NCBI RefSeq assembly: GCF_001619875.1 | Contig: NZ_LRFC01000023.1 | Span: 1 to 64,000 of the forward strand | From: Fictibacillus phosphorivorans | Lineage (GTDB): Bacteria; Bacillota; Bacilli; Bacillales; Fictibacillaceae | Direction: 5' to 3' | DNA: 64,000 nucleotides | Part shown: positions 1 to 7,587 of the stretch, one piece after another | Layout: each line of letters starts with the position of its first letter | How positions within the stretch are numbered: position 1 is the stretch's first letter | Program-made: the position numbers and the translations under genes | The notes under the pieces: generated by a model | Told to the model about the DNA's origin: nothing | The model's database searches: none | What the model saw: only the letters and a program-made list of their open reading frames with translations

Positions 1-36
1 CAGCATTTACGAGCGATTCTCAGCATTTACGAGCGA
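1..36. repeat. 20-bp tandem repeat, left-edge copy
   Basis: The unit cagcatttacgagcgattct is followed directly by a second unit that degenerates after its first 16 bases (cagcatttacgagcga). The array abuts the 3' end of tmcAL and runs off the window edge, so its copy number is unknown. The same core, tttacgagcgattc, recurs as a longer array near 60 kb. No coding function is visible. Confidence 0.8.
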
Positions 37-43
37 GTGGTCA

Positions 44-1249
44 TTATTTCACTATGACAGGCGGCGTATTAAATTCCTCTTTTTCAGCGGATAACTTATT
101 CACCAGTGCACCTTGTGCATACACGAGCGAGGTTCTAGCTTCCATCCTCAGTCCTGGCAAGTCGTGTTTTGAAACGGTCGTCACTAATGGGAATTCCAAT
201 GATTTTTTGACTGAACTTAGATATTTTTGCCCTTTTTCAGTCATTCCTAAGACTCGAATGTATGCGGGAGGTGTTTCTAAAAGCTGATGCATCTCCTCTT
301 TTTTTATTTTATTAAGTACATGAAGGCATGCTCTCTGCAACCTTGTCCATGTGTAGCGTTTTGTCTTTAAAAGGGTCATAAAAGTATTAAAACTGTCAGA
401 CGACTTGATAGCTTCAATCATTCTGTATTCTAAACCTTCTTCGACTTCATAGTAGCTGTTTATTTCTGAAGGACTTGAAGATAATAATTGATAACGGAGT
501 AAGGGGAAGAAACGCTCCCAATTCATTAAAGTACCTTTTTCTTGCTGATCTTCTACCATAAGATCATAAGTGAAGGCAGGCATATAATTTTCGGCTTTAC
601 TTAGGTCCTTAGAGAATAATGCTTCCCTAATTGCAGTAGCACTTGCGATATTTCCCTTCCCTAGCACGACATCATGATAATCTGCGTTCTTTCTTTTTAT
701 CGTCAGCGGTTTTAATACATTACCAAGCTCCCGGCTAGCACGAATATACTCAAAACCCAATATATTGTTTGGTTTACTAAGGTCCAGCGGTAAAGGTGTA
801 TTTAGAGCTTCAAACGCCTTGGCTGCCGCGGCAGGATATGAAAGGCCATCAGACATAACGTTTCGGATGTTCAATTGATAATCAGCTTGCTGCGAGTCTA
901 AAGAATCGTGAGTTTTAGTAAATACACTTATATCCCCGGACTCGCTGCCAAAGCAAAAAGATTCTGCACCCAATGCCTGGAGTAAAAAAATGCTGCCAAA
1001 AGCAAATCGAGGGGCATGGCTAGTGGCAAATGCATAAGGAAGTTCAATAACGATGTCAGCTCCGCCTAATAGCGCCATTTTTGTACGTTTCCATTTAGAT
1101 AGAAGAGCTGGTTCTCCGCGTTGAAGAAAATTCCCGCTCATTACAGCGATCACACAGTCAGCATTCGTTTGTTTTTTCGTTTCCTGCAGATGATAATAAT
1201 GTCCATTATGAAACGGATTATATTCTACAACAACACCTGTTGCTTTCAA
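44..1249 (-). CDS. tmcAL: tRNA(Met) cytidine acetate ligase TmcAL (YlbM)
   Basis: ATP-dependent enzyme that makes N4-acetylcytidine at the wobble position of elongator tRNA-Met, using acetate and acetyl-AMP chemistry. The N-terminal nucleotidyltransferase motif NPFHNGH (HxGH at residues 14-17) is intact, followed by the family-typical VMSGNFLQRGEPALL and IVIELPY segments. The protein is about 401 aa, close to the B. subtilis homologue. I chose a TTG start at 1249 because it gives the family N-terminus MKATGVVVEYNPF and leaves the AAAAGGAA Shine-Dalgarno about 9 nt away. A GTG three codons upstream would touch that site. The gene is monocistronic and divergent from yceD, and its 3' end meets a 20-bp tandem repeat. 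Confidence 0.93.
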   Translation of the reverse strand: MKATGVVVEYNPFHNGHYYHLQETKKQTNADCVIAVMSGNFLQRGEPALLSKWKRTKMALLGGADIVIELPYAFATSHAPRFAFGSIFLLQALGAESFCFGSESGDISVFTKTHDSLDSQQADYQLNIRNVMSDGLSYPAAAAKAFEALNTPLPLDLSKPNNILGFEYIRASRELGNVLKPLTIKRKNADYHDVVLGKGNIASATAIREALFSKDLSKAENYMPAFTYDLMVEDQQEKGTLMNWERFFPLLRYQLLSSSPSEINSYYEVEEGLEYRMIEAIKSSDSFNTFMTLLKTKRYTWTRLQRACLHVLNKIKKEEMHQLLETPPAYIRVLGMTEKGQKYLSSVKKSLEFPLVTTVSKHDLPGLRMEARTSLVYAQGALVNKLSAEKEEFNTPPVIVK

Positions 1250-1341
1250 CAGTTCCACTTCCTTTTAAACGTTCGATTATACTTGTTTACATTGTACTAA
1301 AAAGAGTTTAGAATCAAAAGTGTCACTGTAAAGATATAATA

Positions 1342-1370
1342 TTGACATTTTATATTTTGACCGATATAAT
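1342..1370 (+). promoter_or_regulatory. Consensus sigma-A promoter of yceD-rpmF
   Basis: TTGACA at 1342-1347 and TATAAT at 1365-1370 are separated by exactly 17 bp, matching both hexamers of the vegetative consensus. Transcription would begin near 1377 and read yceD and rpmF. It is one of the strongest promoters visible in the window, as expected for a ribosomal protein gene. Confidence 0.85.
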
Positions 1371-1399
1371 TACTACTGTTGCCTTGAGGTGATAAAGAC

Positions 1400-1918
1400 A
1401 TGAAATGGTCACTACAAGAATTAAAAAATTTTTACCGTAAACCGTTAACGTTTGAACAAAATGTTGATGCGAGCGGAGTGATGGAAAAAGACCCGGAGAT
1501 CAGAAGCATTGATCCTGTTCACGTAGAAGGACATGCAGATGTAACTCAGCAAAAAGCCACTTTTTACTTAAACATAAAAGGAAAAATGGTGTTGCCATGT
1601 GCCAGCACCTTGGTAGATGTGGAATTTCCATTCTCGGTAAAAACAACGGAAATTTTTATTTTCGATCCGGACTATACGGAATACGAAGATGAAGAAAGCC
1701 TTCACAAAATTGAAGGACATTACGTTGACCTTCTCCCTGTCATCGAAGAGCATATTTTGCTTGAAAAACCGTTAAAAATTACGGCAGCTGATGTGACAGA
1801 CAGTCCGGCTCCTAAAGAAGGAAAAGGATGGCAGAGGGTTACGGAAGAAGACATGACAAACCGGGTTGACCCGCGTTTAGAAGGTCTAGCTAAATTTTTT
1901 GACGAAGACAAAAAGTGA
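1400..1918 (+). CDS. ylbN: YceD/DUF177 family protein (YlbN)
   Basis: A 172-aa soluble, acidic protein of the YceD (DUF177) family, almost always encoded just upstream of rpmF. It carries the family Cys-containing core VLPCASTLVDVEFPF around residues 60-75. In other bacteria YceD relatives are linked to rRNA accumulation or maturation; the biochemical role in Bacillus is not settled. GAGGTGAT precedes the ATG by a normal distance. The rpmF gene follows after 52 nt with no terminator, so the two are probably co-transcribed from the 1342 promoter. Confidence 0.88.
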   Translation: MKWSLQELKNFYRKPLTFEQNVDASGVMEKDPEIRSIDPVHVEGHADVTQQKATFYLNIKGKMVLPCASTLVDVEFPFSVKTTEIFIFDPDYTEYEDEESLHKIEGHYVDLLPVIEEHILLEKPLKITAADVTDSPAPKEGKGWQRVTEEDMTNRVDPRLEGLAKFFDEDKK

Positions 1919-1970
1919 AAGAATAGGTTATAATGATTCTTTCTAGAACCTTTAAGGAGGTGGATACAAA

Positions 1971-2144
1971 ATGGCAGTACCTTTTCGCAGAACTTCTCAA
2001 ACTCGCCAAGCGAAGCGTCGTACACACTACAAGCTTTCCATGCCTGGTATGGTAAAGTGTCCACAGTGCGGAGAATACAAGTTATCTCACCGCGTTTGCC
2101 GTGAGTGTGGATCTTACAAAGGAAAAGAAGTAGTAAGCAAGTAA
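1971..2144 (+). CDS. rpmF: 50S ribosomal protein L32
   Basis: A 57-aa basic protein beginning [17 protein letters not shown], the standard L32 N-terminus that lies on the large ribosomal subunit. Four cysteines in two pairs (CPQC at residues 30-33 and CREC at 43-46) show that this is the zinc-binding C+ form. A strong AAGGAGGTGG site lies 8 nt before the ATG. A TATAAT-like hexamer at 1929-1934 may add an internal promoter, but no good -35 is present. The C+ form predicts that a zinc-independent paralogue, if the genome has one, lies outside this window. Confidence 0.97.
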   Translation: MAVPFRRTSQTRQAKRRTHYKLSMPGMVKCPQCGEYKLSHRVCRECGSYKGKEVVSK

Positions 2145-2226
2145 TGAAAAACAGGGAGCTATACGCTTCCTGTTTTTTCATATACATAAAAGTAGAAGCG
2201 CTTTCTTTGAAATGGAGGTGTATGAG

Positions 2227-2988
2227 TTGAGTGAACAACCTGTGTTATGGAGGAAGAAAAACGGAATGGGTTGGATTACCTTAAATAGGCCGGAAGTTAG
2301 AAATGCAATCAATTTTGAAGTGATGAAGCTTCTAACTGATTTTTTGAATGCTGCCAAGCAAGATGATGAAGTAAAAGTCCTCGTCATCACAGGTGCAGGC
2401 ACAAAAGCGTTCTGTTCTGGAGGAGATTTAAGTGCATTTCATTCTCTTAAGACAGAAGAGCAGGCATATGGCATGCTTTCTAAAATGGGATCTGTACTAA
2501 ATGATCTGTTTTTCTATCCAAAACCTACTGTTGCTTTAATAAACGGATCAGCGGTAGGAGGCGGTTGTGAGATTGCGGCTGCATGCGATTTAAGACTTGC
2601 AAGAGCGGAAGCTAAAGTAGGCTTTATTCAAGGTCGTTTAGGCATCACAACAGGTTGGGGAGGCGGCAGTTATTTGCTAGAGAGGATGGGACAGATCGAA
2701 GCGATGGATCTTTTATATAGCTCAACCCCTGTTACAGCCAAGCAAGGAATGGACCGAGGGTTTATTCAGTACGTGATAAAAGGAAACTCTTTAAAAGAAA
2801 CAGAGCGCTTCTTACTGCGTTATATTCAGCAGCCTCTCGGAGTTATCACCTCATATAAAGCACTGCAGCTTCAAAGATATGATGAAGCCAAAATCAAAAA
2901 AAGTGTACAGCTTGAGATTGAGCGATGTGCGAAGCTGTGGGCATCAGATGAACATCATAAAAGAGTAGAGGCGTTTTTAAATAAATAA
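2227..2988 (+). CDS. Enoyl-CoA hydratase/isomerase (crotonase) family protein, possibly an acyl-CoA decarboxylase
   Basis: About 253 aa with the crotonase fold: CoA and oxyanion segments (NALN-like RNAINFEVM, then KAFCSGGDLSAF) and the helix motif GGGCEIAAACDLRLA. The first catalytic Glu of true hydratases is present in GGGCE. The second, normally in a PE-LG context, is replaced by QGRLG, and the usual PGAGG is TGWGG. That pattern recalls ethylmalonyl- or methylmalonyl-CoA decarboxylase-like members (ECHDC1 type) rather than hydratases. I prefer the TTG at 2227, because the GGAGG at 2214-2218 is correctly spaced for it; an in-frame ATG at 2212 would overlap that site. The acyl-CoA carboxylase genes lie 1.3 kb downstream. 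Substrate unproven. Confidence 0.85.
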   Translation: MSEQPVLWRKKNGMGWITLNRPEVRNAINFEVMKLLTDFLNAAKQDDEVKVLVITGAGTKAFCSGGDLSAFHSLKTEEQAYGMLSKMGSVLNDLFFYPKPTVALINGSAVGGGCEIAAACDLRLARAEAKVGFIQGRLGITTGWGGGSYLLERMGQIEAMDLLYSSTPVTAKQGMDRGFIQYVIKGNSLKETERFLLRYIQQPLGVITSYKALQLQRYDEAKIKKSVQLEIERCAKLWASDEHHKRVEAFLNK

Positions 2989-3076
2989 GTTTTCCCTCAT
3001 TTTAGTAGAATAAAAAGTCTATCTTTTCTAGCACTAGCATATTCTTATTACAAACCACTAAAATGGGGGGATCTAA

Positions 3077-3646
3077 ATGACAAATTTGCGCCAGGATGCC
3101 TGGACAAAAGACGAAGATGCAATTCTTGCAGAAGTTACACTCCGGCACATACGTGAAGGAAGTACACAGCTAGTTGCTTTTGAAGAAGTAGGAGAGAAAT
3201 TAACAAGAACACCTGCCGCTTGCGGATTCAGGTGGAACTCGCTTATAAGGAAACAATATGACAAAGCAATCGCTGAGGCAAAAAAAGTTCGAAAAGAGCG
3301 CAATAAAAGAAAAGTGAGACAGCATCTTTCTGCATTAGAAGAAAGTGCTCATCCTCAACTAAGTGATGCCAAAAACAGCGATCAAAATGAGAAGCCACTT
3401 ACGTTAAATGAAATCATACTATTTTTACAGCAGCTTCAAATTGAAGACCCTTCTGCTAAAAGCTTAGAAGCTGAAAACAGTGCGTTATTATCAAAGCTTC
3501 AACAATTAAAGAAAGAAAACGGCAACTTAAAGAGCAAACTTAGCAAAGTGAATAAAGAATATGAGACGGTTTACAGGGATTATAAAGAAGTTCTGCAGAT
3601 TATGGATAGAGCGAGAAAACTCGTAGAAGTACCTGTAAGAAATTAA
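3077..3646 (+). CDS. gerR: RsfA-family sporulation transcription factor GerR (YlbO)
   Basis: A 189-aa protein with an N-terminal Myb/SANT-like DNA-binding domain at about residues 6-62 ([16 protein letters not shown], then [16 protein letters not shown]) and a C-terminal coiled coil at about residues 125-180 rich in Leu/Lys/Glu heptads. In B. subtilis GerR is a mother-cell regulator made under sigma-E that turns off some sigma-E genes and activates late coat genes; RsfA is the forespore paralogue. Its position after rpmF and before ylbP supports GerR. A GGGGGG tract precedes the ATG. A weak sigma-E-like promoter may lie at 3017-3045. Confidence 0.85.
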   Translation: MTNLRQDAWTKDEDAILAEVTLRHIREGSTQLVAFEEVGEKLTRTPAACGFRWNSLIRKQYDKAIAEAKKVRKERNKRKVRQHLSALEESAHPQLSDAKNSDQNEKPLTLNEIILFLQQLQIEDPSAKSLEAENSALLSKLQQLKKENGNLKSKLSKVNKEYETVYRDYKEVLQIMDRARKLVEVPVRN

Positions 3647-3675
3647 AAAAAGATGGCAAATTTGCCATCTTTTTT
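3645..3675. terminator. Bidirectional terminator between gerR and ylbP
   Basis: A perfect inverted repeat centred at 3660/3661 (aaagatggcaaa and its complement) is flanked by A-tracts and T-tracts, so it can end transcription of both convergent genes. Stem of 13 bp or more, with almost no loop. Confidence 0.9.
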
Positions 3676-3682
3676 AATATTT

Positions 3683-4162
3683 TTATGCTAGGCGTTGTTC
3701 ACTCACGCCAGTAGGATACCAAACATAAGGGTTTTGACCGCGATCGCGATCTTGATTATATGTTACAGCCTCAAAGCCCATCTTTTCCCAGAAACCGCCA
3801 GATTGCTGTCTGCCATTCGTTTTGATTGGAAGCTGGAATGTTTTTGCGAACTCTACTAATGCCTTTCCAAGTCCTTTCGTTTGGTGGTGTGGCAACACTT
3901 CTAGTTTCCAAAGCTCCAAATAATCCTGAGGCGGATCAAAATACTGATCATATGCAGCTTCAATTTGATATAGACTCATGCGGGCAACTAGTTTATCACC
4001 ATAATAAATTCCGTAGAACGGAGACTCACTGTCGTTTTCAATCATATTTTCTTGAAGATCCTCGAGCATTGACAGCTCTTGAACACCATATTCTTTGAAC
4101 TGTTTAAATTCTTCAAGCGTTTTATAGTTAACTAATAATTTTTTTACTTCATACTTTGACAT
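3683..4162 (-). CDS. ylbP: GNAT-family N-acetyltransferase YlbP
   Basis: A 159-aa single-domain acetyltransferase. The acetyl-CoA pyrophosphate-binding signature is LEVLPHHQTKGLGKALVEFA (QxxGLG type), followed by the QQSGGFWEKMGFE segment typical of the YlbP group. The substrate is unknown. I chose the ATG at 4162 because GGGGGAGA lies just upstream; a longer frame starting at 4180 would place that site inside the coding region. The gene is divergent from the carboxylase operon and convergent with gerR, sharing the terminator at 3660. Confidence 0.88.
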   Translation of the reverse strand: MSKYEVKKLLVNYKTLEEFKQFKEYGVQELSMLEDLQENMIENDSESPFYGIYYGDKLVARMSLYQIEAAYDQYFDPPQDYLELWKLEVLPHHQTKGLGKALVEFAKTFQLPIKTNGRQQSGGFWEKMGFEAVTYNQDRDRGQNPYVWYPTGVSEQRLA

Positions 4163-4249
4163 ATTCTCTCCCCCAGTCATCCTGTACTTTTCTCTATAGT
4201 TATAGTATATACTAATTATGCAAAAAATTCTTTAAAAATAAAATATTCG

Positions 4250-4278
4250 TTTAGTTTACGCTTACAAAAAAGGATATT
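4250..4278 (+). promoter_or_regulatory. Candidate sigma-A promoter of the acyl-CoA carboxylase operon
   Basis: TTTAGT at 4250-4255 and GATATT at 4273-4278 with a 17-bp spacer lie about 50 bp before the first gene. Both hexamers are imperfect. The predicted start, near 4285, falls inside the Spo0A-box-like sequence at 4283-4296. Confidence 0.4.
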
Positions 4279-4282
4279 CGGC

Positions 4283-4296
4283 TTTTTTGTCGAAAA
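4283..4296 (+). promoter_or_regulatory. Spo0A-box-like sequence upstream of the carboxylase operon
   Basis: ttttttgtcgaaaa contains the full TTTGTCGAA consensus of the 0A box. It lies across the predicted transcription start of the carboxylase operon, a location that would suit repression by phosphorylated Spo0A. An 8-mer of this kind is expected about twice by chance in 64 kb of both strands, so the functional claim is tentative. Confidence 0.4.
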
Positions 4297-4328
4297 ACGT
4301 AATGTTGATAACAGGAAGGAGGATTAAC

Positions 4329-5672
4329 ATGAAAAAAATCTTAATTGCCAATCGTGGGGAAATTGCTCTTCGAATTATCCAAACGTGTAAAGAAATGAAC
4401 ATTGAAACGGTAGCAGTATATTCTGAAGCAGATAAAGACCTCCCTTTTGTAAAAGCTGCTGATGAGGCTGTACATATTGGTGAACCACCGGTTGCCAAAT
4501 CCTATCTGCAGAGTGATGTTATCCTAGAGGCTGCACTCAAACATAAGGTAGACGCCATTCATCCAGGATATGGACTTTTATCTGAAAATGATGAGTTTGC
4601 CAGAAAAATAGAAGAAGCGGGTATAACGTTTATAGGTCCCTCGCCTCAGACGATTGAGTGGATGGGCGATAAGATTATGGCAAGAAAAACAATGCAGCAA
4701 GCAGATGTTCCGATTGTACCGGGAACGATTGAGCCCATTGAAGATGTAGAAGAGGGAATTAAACTTGCTGAACAGATCGGCTATCCTGTTATGCTTAAAG
4801 CAAGCAGCGGCGGTGGCGGGATCGGAATGGTGAAGTGCGAGAATAAGGACGATCTTCGTAAGCACTTTGTATCTTCACAGCAGCGTGCCAAAAATTACTT
4901 TGGTTCTGGCAGAATGTTTATTGAAAAATGTATTGAGAATGCAAGACATATAGAAGTCCAGATCATGGGTGATTCACATGGAAATATCGTTCATCTTTAC
5001 GAGAGGGATTGCAGTGTTCAGCGCAGAAACCAAAAAGTAGTCGAAGAATCTCCTTCACCTTTTTTAACAGAAAGTCTTCGCTCTAAGATTACCAAATCAG
5101 CTGTAAAAGCGGCTATTGCAGTAAATTATGTAAATGCAGGGACGGTTGAATTTGTTGTAAGTGAAAATGGTGAGTTCTATTTTTTAGAGATGAACACTAG
5201 ACTTCAAGTCGAGCATCCTGTAACAGAAAGTATTACAGGTCTGGATCTTGTAAGATGGCAGATTCAAATTGCGCAGGGTGAAAAGCTTCCTCTGACTCAA
5301 AATGAGATTGTGAGTAAAGGTCATGCAATAGAGTTCAGGCTTTACGCGGAGGATCCAGTAACATTCTTCCCGTCACCTGGAAAGATAGAGGAACTTGTTT
5401 GGCCGCAAACGGAGAATGTAAGAATCGATAGAGGTTATGAAAGTGGAAATACGGTTACACCTTTTTATGATCCTATGATCGCGAAGATTATTGTAAGCGA
5501 TTCCAATCGTGAGGAATGTATTAAACGTGGTCTTGAATTCTTTGAGAAGCTTGAAATTAATGGGCTTAAAACAAATGCACCGCTATTTCAAATGCTATTA
5601 AACGAAGAGGATTTTGTAAAAGGTGATTATACGACAAGCTATTTGGGCAAACGAACAGTAAGTAAATCATAA
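4329..5672 (+). CDS. Biotin carboxylase subunit of an acyl-CoA carboxylase (YngHA/AccC2 type)
   Basis: Carboxylates the biotin of the partner carrier protein using ATP and bicarbonate. The 447-aa protein has the biotin carboxylase N domain (MKKILIANRGEIALRI), the glycine-rich ATP-grasp loop SSGGGGIGM near residues 158-167, and the catalytic EMNTRLQVEHPVTE segment near 288-301. I chose the ATG at 4329, preceded by AGGAAGGAGG, over an upstream in-frame ATG at 4287 that adds 14 residues unlike the family. It is the first gene of a carboxylase/carrier/transferase set resembling B. subtilis yngHA-yngHB-yngE, although B. subtilis keeps that set elsewhere. It is probably not the housekeeping fatty-acid AccC. 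Confidence 0.9.
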   Translation: MKKILIANRGEIALRIIQTCKEMNIETVAVYSEADKDLPFVKAADEAVHIGEPPVAKSYLQSDVILEAALKHKVDAIHPGYGLLSENDEFARKIEEAGITFIGPSPQTIEWMGDKIMARKTMQQADVPIVPGTIEPIEDVEEGIKLAEQIGYPVMLKASSGGGGIGMVKCENKDDLRKHFVSSQQRAKNYFGSGRMFIEKCIENARHIEVQIMGDSHGNIVHLYERDCSVQRRNQKVVEESPSPFLTESLRSKITKSAVKAAIAVNYVNAGTVEFVVSENGEFYFLEMNTRLQVEHPVTESITGLDLVRWQIQIAQGEKLPLTQNEIVSKGHAIEFRLYAEDPVTFFPSPGKIEELVWPQTENVRIDRGYESGNTVTPFYDPMIAKIIVSDSNREECIKRGLEFFEKLEINGLKTNAPLFQMLLNEEDFVKGDYTTSYLGKRTVSKS

Positions 5673-5694
5673 TTAGAAAAAGGGAGAGAGAGAA

Positions 5695-5907
5695 ATGAAA
5701 GAAATTACAGCATCTATGGCAGGTACAGTATGGCAAGTATTAGTGAGTGAAGGTGAAGCAGTTAGTGAGGGTCAAACTGTTATTATCTTGGAATCTATGA
5801 AAATGGAAATCCCGGTTGATGCTACAGACGGTGGAACTGTAGAAAGCGTTAAGTTTGCATCTGGAGATTTTGTTAATGAGGGCGATGTACTCGTTACATT
5901 AAAATAA
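5695..5907 (+). CDS. yngHB: Biotin carboxyl carrier (biotinyl/lipoyl attachment) protein, YngHB-like
   Basis: A 70-aa minimal biotinyl domain with the biotinylation motif ESMKMEI; Lys36 is the expected biotin site. There is no N-terminal Pro/Ala linker as in the fatty-acid AccB, which is typical of stand-alone carriers of secondary acyl-CoA carboxylases. The protein also resembles BLAP-type domains that take lipoate in B. subtilis. It begins 22 nt after the biotin carboxylase gene with a GGGAGAGAG ribosome site. Confidence 0.9.
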   Translation: MKEITASMAGTVWQVLVSEGEAVSEGQTVIILESMKMEIPVDATDGGTVESVKFASGDFVNEGDVLVTLK

Positions 5908-5926
5908 TTAGCTCTGCATAAATTCT

Positions 5927-5942
5927 GAGCGAGCGCTCACTC
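5927..5942 (+). promoter_or_regulatory. Palindromic operator-like site between the carrier and carboxyltransferase genes
   Basis: gagcgagcgctcactc is a 16-bp imperfect palindrome (14 of 16 positions symmetric, perfect GAGCGCTC core). The GAGYGAGCGCTCRCTC layout is like operators of TetR-family repressors that control acyl-CoA and branched-chain catabolism. It lies 19 bp before the carboxyltransferase start. No matching regulator gene is in the window. Confidence 0.45.
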
Positions 5943-5960
5943 TCTTAAAGGAGGTATATC

Positions 5961-7499
5961 ATGGTTGCAAAATTAGAAAACCAACTAAAAGAAAAAATTG
6001 AACAGATCGAAGCAGGCGGTGCAGAGAAGTATCACGAAAAAAACAGTTCTCAAAATAAGATGTTTGTACGAGAGCGACTTAATCTGCTTTTTGATAAAGG
6101 TGAATATACAGTTGAAGATGCCAAATTCGCAAACAACCAAGCCGGGGATCTTCCAGCAGATGGTGTTGTAACAGCAATCGGTAAACTTGGTGGCAAAACA
6201 GTTTGTGTAATGGCTAATGATTCAACTGTAAAAGCTGGTTCTTGGGGAGCGCGAACAGTTGAAAAGATTATCCGCATTCAAGAGACTGCTCAAAAGCTAA
6301 AAGTCCCAATGCTCTATTTAGTTGACTCTGCAGGTGCTAGAATTACCGATCAGATCGACATGTTTCCAAACCGCCGTGGAGCAGGAAAGATTTTTTACAA
6401 TCAAGTGAAAATGTCTGGTATGGTTCCCCAGGTTTGTATTTTGTTTGGTCCGTCAGCCGCTGGAGGAGCGTATATTCCGGCGTTTTGTGATATCGTAATC
6501 ATGGTAGATCAGAATGCATCCATGTATTTAGGAAGTCCGCGTATGGCCGAGAAGGTAATCGGTGAGAAAGTAACGCTTGAAGAAATGGGCGGAGCAAGAA
6601 TGCATTGTTCAATTAGTGGATGCGGAGACCTTTTAGCTGCTAACGAAACAGAAGCGATTGAGGAAGCAAGACGTTATCTTTCATACTTCCCTAGCAACTA
6701 CAAGCAAAAAGCTCCTGTTAAAGAAGCTGTTTCACCTAAGGCTGGCAGAGATTTAGAAGCGATTGTTCCAGAAAATCAAAACGTTCCATTTGATATGTAT
6801 GAGTTTATCGACGGGCTGATTGATGAAGGAAGCTTTTTTGAAATGAAGAAATTATTTGCGCAAGAGATCGTAACTGGTTTTGGCCGCATTGACGGAAAGC
6901 CTGTTGGCATAATTGCAAACCAGCCTAAAGTAAAAGGCGGCGTATTGTTTGTTGATTCTGCTGATAAAGCAGCGCGTTTTATAACGCTTTGTGATGCATT
7001 CTCGATTCCGCTTCTTTTCTTATCTGACGTTCCTGGGTTCATGATCGGAACGAAAGTAGAACGAGCTGGGATTATACGTCACGGGGCTAAGTTAATCGCG
7101 GCTATGAGCGATGTAACCGTTCCGAAAATTTCAGTTATTGTTCGAAAAGCATATGGAGCAGGCCTTTATGCAATGGCTGGTCCTGCTTTTGAACCAGATT
7201 GCTGTATTGCGCTCCCTACGGCGCAAATTGCCGTTATGGGACCTGAAGCTGCTGTAAATGCCGTATATTCGAACAAAATAAATGCAATTGAAGATGTTAA
7301 AGAACGTATTCAGTATGTTCAGCAAAAGCAGCAAGAATATAAAGAACACATTGATATTTATAAGCTTGCATCTGAAATGATCATTGACGATATCGTTTCC
7401 CCTTCATCGTTGCGAGACGAACTTACGAACCGTTTTGCTTTCTATGAAAACAAAGAAATGATCTTTAGTGAACGCAAACATCCGGTTTATCCCGTATAA
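5961..7499 (+). CDS. yngE: Acyl-CoA carboxylase carboxyltransferase (beta) subunit, YngE-like
   Basis: Transfers CO2 from carboxybiotin to an acyl-CoA (propionyl-, methylcrotonyl- or similar). The 512-aa protein has both carboxyltransferase halves. The first carries an oxyanion segment FGPSAAGGAYIPAF near residues 155-168 and the second carries VRKAYGAGLYAMAGPAF near residues 392-408. It ends in RKHPVYPV, the same C-terminus as B. subtilis YngE, which it resembles along its whole length. The substrate cannot be told from sequence; the YngE neighbourhood in B. subtilis suggests leucine or other branched-chain degradation during sporulation. A strong AAAGGAGG site and a palindromic operator-like site lie just upstream. 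A terminator follows. Confidence 0.92.
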   Translation: MVAKLENQLKEKIEQIEAGGAEKYHEKNSSQNKMFVRERLNLLFDKGEYTVEDAKFANNQAGDLPADGVVTAIGKLGGKTVCVMANDSTVKAGSWGARTVEKIIRIQETAQKLKVPMLYLVDSAGARITDQIDMFPNRRGAGKIFYNQVKMSGMVPQVCILFGPSAAGGAYIPAFCDIVIMVDQNASMYLGSPRMAEKVIGEKVTLEEMGGARMHCSISGCGDLLAANETEAIEEARRYLSYFPSNYKQKAPVKEAVSPKAGRDLEAIVPENQNVPFDMYEFIDGLIDEGSFFEMKKLFAQEIVTGFGRIDGKPVGIIANQPKVKGGVLFVDSADKAARFITLCDAFSIPLLFLSDVPGFMIGTKVERAGIIRHGAKLIAAMSDVTVPKISVIVRKAYGAGLYAMAGPAFEPDCCIALPTAQIAVMGPEAAVNAVYSNKINAIEDVKERIQYVQQKQQEYKEHIDIYKLASEMIIDDIVSPSSLRDELTNRFAFYENKEMIFSERKHPVYPV

Positions 7500-7502
7500 A
7501 CG

Positions 7503-7533
7503 AACCCTCCCGCACGCACGGGAGGGTTTTTTT
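7503..7533 (+). terminator. Terminator of the carboxylase operon
   Basis: aaccctcccg / cgggagggtt stem (10 bp) with a short cacga-like loop, followed by seven T residues. It begins 4 nt after the yngE-like stop codon. Confidence 0.95.
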
Positions 7534-7587
7534 GAATGTTTCATATATATGGTAATATCAAGATAAAAAAGGCTTTAGGGGGTTTCT

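Noticed and set aside
1720-2238. A 172-codon minus-strand frame across ylbN and rpmF
   Set aside because: It is antisense to two conserved genes and has no supporting features.
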